Part shown: piece by piece, positions 6,216 to 7,854 of the stretch
Numbering within the stretch: the first letter of the stretch is position 1
How the letters are laid out: each line of letters opens with the position of its first letter
DNA from: an uncultured Chloroflexota bacterium
GTDB taxonomy: Bacteria; Chloroflexota; Anaerolineae; Caldilineales; Caldilineaceae
DNA: 7,854 nucleotides
Assembly (NCBI GenBank): GCA_903879975.1
Contig: CAIRNL010000777.1
Span: 1-7,854 of the forward strand
Reading direction: 5' to 3'
The notes under the pieces: generated by a model
The model's input: only the letters and a program-made list of their open reading frames with translations
What the model was told of the DNA's origin: nothing
Databases searched by the model: none
Made by a program: the position numbers and the translations under genes

Positions 6216-7031
6216 TCAATGCGCGCCCGTGGTCGTCCCCCCCTGGCTGCGCGTGATGCGGTCGATGATGCCCATAGCCAGCCAGGTCAGGCCAAACGAA
6301 ACGATAGTCAGCGCCGCCGGCTCATAGACCATATGGTTGCCGATGAGCGCCAGATAGGGGCCAAATGCCGGCCGGCCTAGGAAAGTAGCGATGGTCAATT
6401 CGCCAACAACGATAGCAAAGGTCAGCAGCGCGCCGCTGAGCAGCGCCGAACGCAGATTGGGCAGGATGATGCGCCATAGGATCGTGCCCCAACCCGCGCC
6501 CAGACTCTGTGCAGCCTCAGTCAGCGTAGCCACATCCATAGCGCGCAGGCCGTTGTCTACCGCGCGATACATGTAGGGCAACGACAACACCACGTAGCCA
6601 GCCACGAGCAATAAATCGGTGCTCAGGCTGCTGTTGGTAAGTGGTGGCAGGATGGGAATGCCGAAGAGCACAAGCGGACGACTGTAGGTCTTGATCAGGC
6701 CAAAGACGAGCACGATGGCCGGGATGACAAAGGGCATGAGCGTGATGAACTCCACGACCGGGCGCATGCGCGGAACACGCAAGTGAACCCAGTACGCGGT
6801 CGGCACCACAAGCAGGAGGCTGAAGATGATCGTCAGCACGGCCATGACGTTGGAATAGAGAAACGTCTCGGCAAATTTCGGGTCGGCAAAGGCGGTCTGA
6901 TAGGCAGCGAGGCTGAACGTGCCGCGTTCCTTTTGCAGCGAGAAGACGAACGTACCCCAGAGCGGAATAATGAAATAGAGTGCGCCCAGCACATACCAGA
7001 ACCAGGCGAACCAGCTAACCCGTCGTGCCAT
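6216..7031 (-). CDS. ABC importer permease (PotC-like, BPD type)
   Basis: This 271-residue integral membrane protein is one half of the translocation pore. About six hydrophobic segments are visible (near residues 9-30, 62-82, 95-114, 138-157, 197-216 and 236-256). The EAA loop that docks on the ATPase is at 172-191, beginning EAAQSLGAGWGTILW and ending in a proline. This is the hallmark of binding-protein-dependent permeases. Family resemblance is to PotC / COG1177-type subunits of polyamine and similar importers. The N-terminus MARRVSWFAWFWYVLG is a usual positively charged cytoplasmic start. The ATG is preceded by GAGG, which overlaps the stop codon of the upstream permease gene (6 nt gap), so the two are tightly coupled. 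The C-terminal tail is short, polar and Gly/Thr-rich. Confidence 0.94.
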   Translation of the reverse strand: MARRVSWFAWFWYVLGALYFIIPLWGTFVFSLQKERGTFSLAAYQTAFADPKFAETFLYSNVMAVLTIIFSLLLVVPTAYWVHLRVPRMRPVVEFITLMPFVIPAIVLVFGLIKTYSRPLVLFGIPILPPLTNSSLSTDLLLVAGYVVLSLPYMYRAVDNGLRAMDVATLTEAAQSLGAGWGTILWRIILPNLRSALLSGALLTFAIVVGELTIATFLGRPAFGPYLALIGNHMVYEPAALTIVSFGLTWLAMGIIDRITRSQGGTTTGAH

Positions 7032-7037
7032 GATGCC

Positions 7038-7854
7038 TCACTTCAACCACCGCTCGGAGATGCGTTGGAGCCATGAATAACCGAGAATCGTCACCGCCAT
7101 GACGACGACCATGCCCAGCGCCATCGCATAGCCCAAATTGGGATTACGCAGGACATCGCCGCGCATCTGAGCGCCGATTTGGATCGTGATCAAGTTGAGC
7201 GTACCACCGGTCAAGGCGTAGGCCGTGGCATAGGCGCCAAAGGCATTGCCAAAGAGCAGGAGCATCGTACCCAGCAGCGACGGCATCAAGATGGGCAGCC
7301 CAACCCGCCACCAGTACTGGAGGGTGCTGGCGCCCAGGCTCTCGGCTGCCTCACGCCAGTCGCGCTTGATCCCCTCAATAGCCGGAATCATGATCAGCAG
7401 CATGAGCGGAAACTGGAAGTACAGGTAGGTCACACTCAAGCCGACAAAGCTGTACAGGTTGAAACCGGCGCCGTAGAGGTTCCAGCCAAAAAGGTCACGC
7501 AGGATCACTGTGACAAGGCCCGTGCGCCCCAGCGTGGAAATAAAGGCGAAAGCCAGGGGTACGCCGGCGAAGTTCGATGCCACGCCGGCAAAGGTGAGTG
7601 TCACAGGGCGCAGCCAGCGCGGGAGATTGCCCACCGTCAACGCGTATGCCATGAAGAAGCCCAGCAGCCCACCGCCCACAGCGGTTATCGCACTGACGCG
7701 GATGCTCAGCCAGTAGGATTCTGGAATCGGCGGCTGGAACAGGCCTGCGATGTTGGCGAACGTGAAGCTACCATCGAGCGTACGAAAGCTATCGATGAAG
7801 AGCGAAGCGGACGGCAAAACAATGAAGAGGATCGCGAAGAGAAAAAAGGGAAGC
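7038..7854 (-). CDS. ABC importer permease (PotB/COG4132-like), 5' end beyond the window
   Basis: This is the second pore subunit. A TTG at 7817 could be taken as a start, but the frame stays open to the window edge, and the extra codons (LPFFLFAILFIVLP) form the first membrane helix together with ASLFIDSF. The real start therefore lies outside, and the gene is partial at its 5' end. From the TTG, 259 residues are seen. Further hydrophobic segments lie around 36-62, 72-95, 124-146, 179-202 and 230-252. The EAA loop is at about 156-178, beginning EAAESLGASTLQYWW. A segment reading VASNFAGVPLAFAFISTLG (79-97) is, from my memory, typical of a group of uncharacterised importer permeases (COG4132-like); this is a tentative assignment. 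With the next permease and the ATPase it makes a complete heteromeric transporter core. The substrate-binding protein should lie upstream, outside the window. Confidence 0.93.
   Translation of the reverse strand, partial: LPFFLFAILFIVLPSASLFIDSFRTLDGSFTFANIAGLFQPPIPESYWLSIRVSAITAVGGGLLGFFMAYALTVGNLPRWLRPVTLTFAGVASNFAGVPLAFAFISTLGRTGLVTVILRDLFGWNLYGAGFNLYSFVGLSVTYLYFQFPLMLLIMIPAIEGIKRDWREAAESLGASTLQYWWRVGLPILMPSLLGTMLLLFGNAFGAYATAYALTGGTLNLITIQIGAQMRGDVLRNPNLGYAMALGMVVVMAVTILGYSWLQRISERWLK

Noticed and set aside
6212..6219. TTGATCAA palindrome at the end of the permease gene as an operator
   Set aside because: It overlaps the stop codon inside an operon. An 8 bp palindrome is expected by chance, and no second copy was noticed.
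7815..7817. TTG at 7817 as the start of the right-hand permease
   Set aside because: The frame continues upstream to the edge with hydrophobic residues that complete the first membrane helix, so the gene is cut by the window.

Overview
The window is a 7.9 kb piece of GC-rich bacterial chromosome. It contains ordinary metabolic and transport genes, and I see no RNA genes, CRISPR array, insertion sequence or phage genes. The organism is not fixed by any single marker. The mix of a DUF2332 protein, a CSP41-like epimerase, a beta-lactamase-fold hydrolase and a PotABC/Fbp-like importer, with high GC and frequent Shine-Dalgarno sites, is what I would expect from a Chloroflexota (Anaerolineae/Caldilinea-like) or similar soil or thermal-mat bacterium. 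That placement is an inference with low to moderate confidence.

Layout. At the left edge (1-101) there is a non-coding or undecidable stretch with two small hairpins. On the minus strand at 102-768 lies an alpha/beta hydrolase that has lost its N-terminal third. It still has the Ser-Asp-His triad, but the conserved strand-4 'LPGFG' motif sits in a different reading frame from the rest, and everything before it is gone. The plus strand then carries two genes in tandem: a DUF2332 protein (809-1891) and an NAD(P)-dependent epimerase/dehydratase-like protein (1904-2911) with a clear ribosome binding site 12 nt after the first gene's stop.

The rest of the window is on the minus strand and converges on the epimerase. 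Read in its own 5'->3' direction it comprises a permease (cut by the right edge), a second permease, an ABC ATPase, a serine beta-lactamase-fold hydrolase, and, after a 106 bp gap, a classical short-chain dehydrogenase with its own strong ribosome binding site. The two permeases and the ATPase form the membrane part of a type I importer of the polyamine/ferric iron/2-aminoethylphosphonate class. The substrate-binding protein is not in the window and would be expected beyond 7854.

How the genes may work together. The most distinctive feature is the TGATG stop/start overlap joining the ABC ATPase to the serine hydrolase. The two are almost certainly co-translated, and the hydrolase has no visible signal peptide. 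This suggests, as an inference, that the imported compound or a product of it is cleaved in the cytoplasm by the hydrolase, perhaps followed by oxidation or reduction by the downstream dehydrogenase. I do not see a clearly new multi-gene defence or mobile system; the candidates worth checking are the importer-hydrolase coupling and the broken hydrolase next to the DUF2332 gene.
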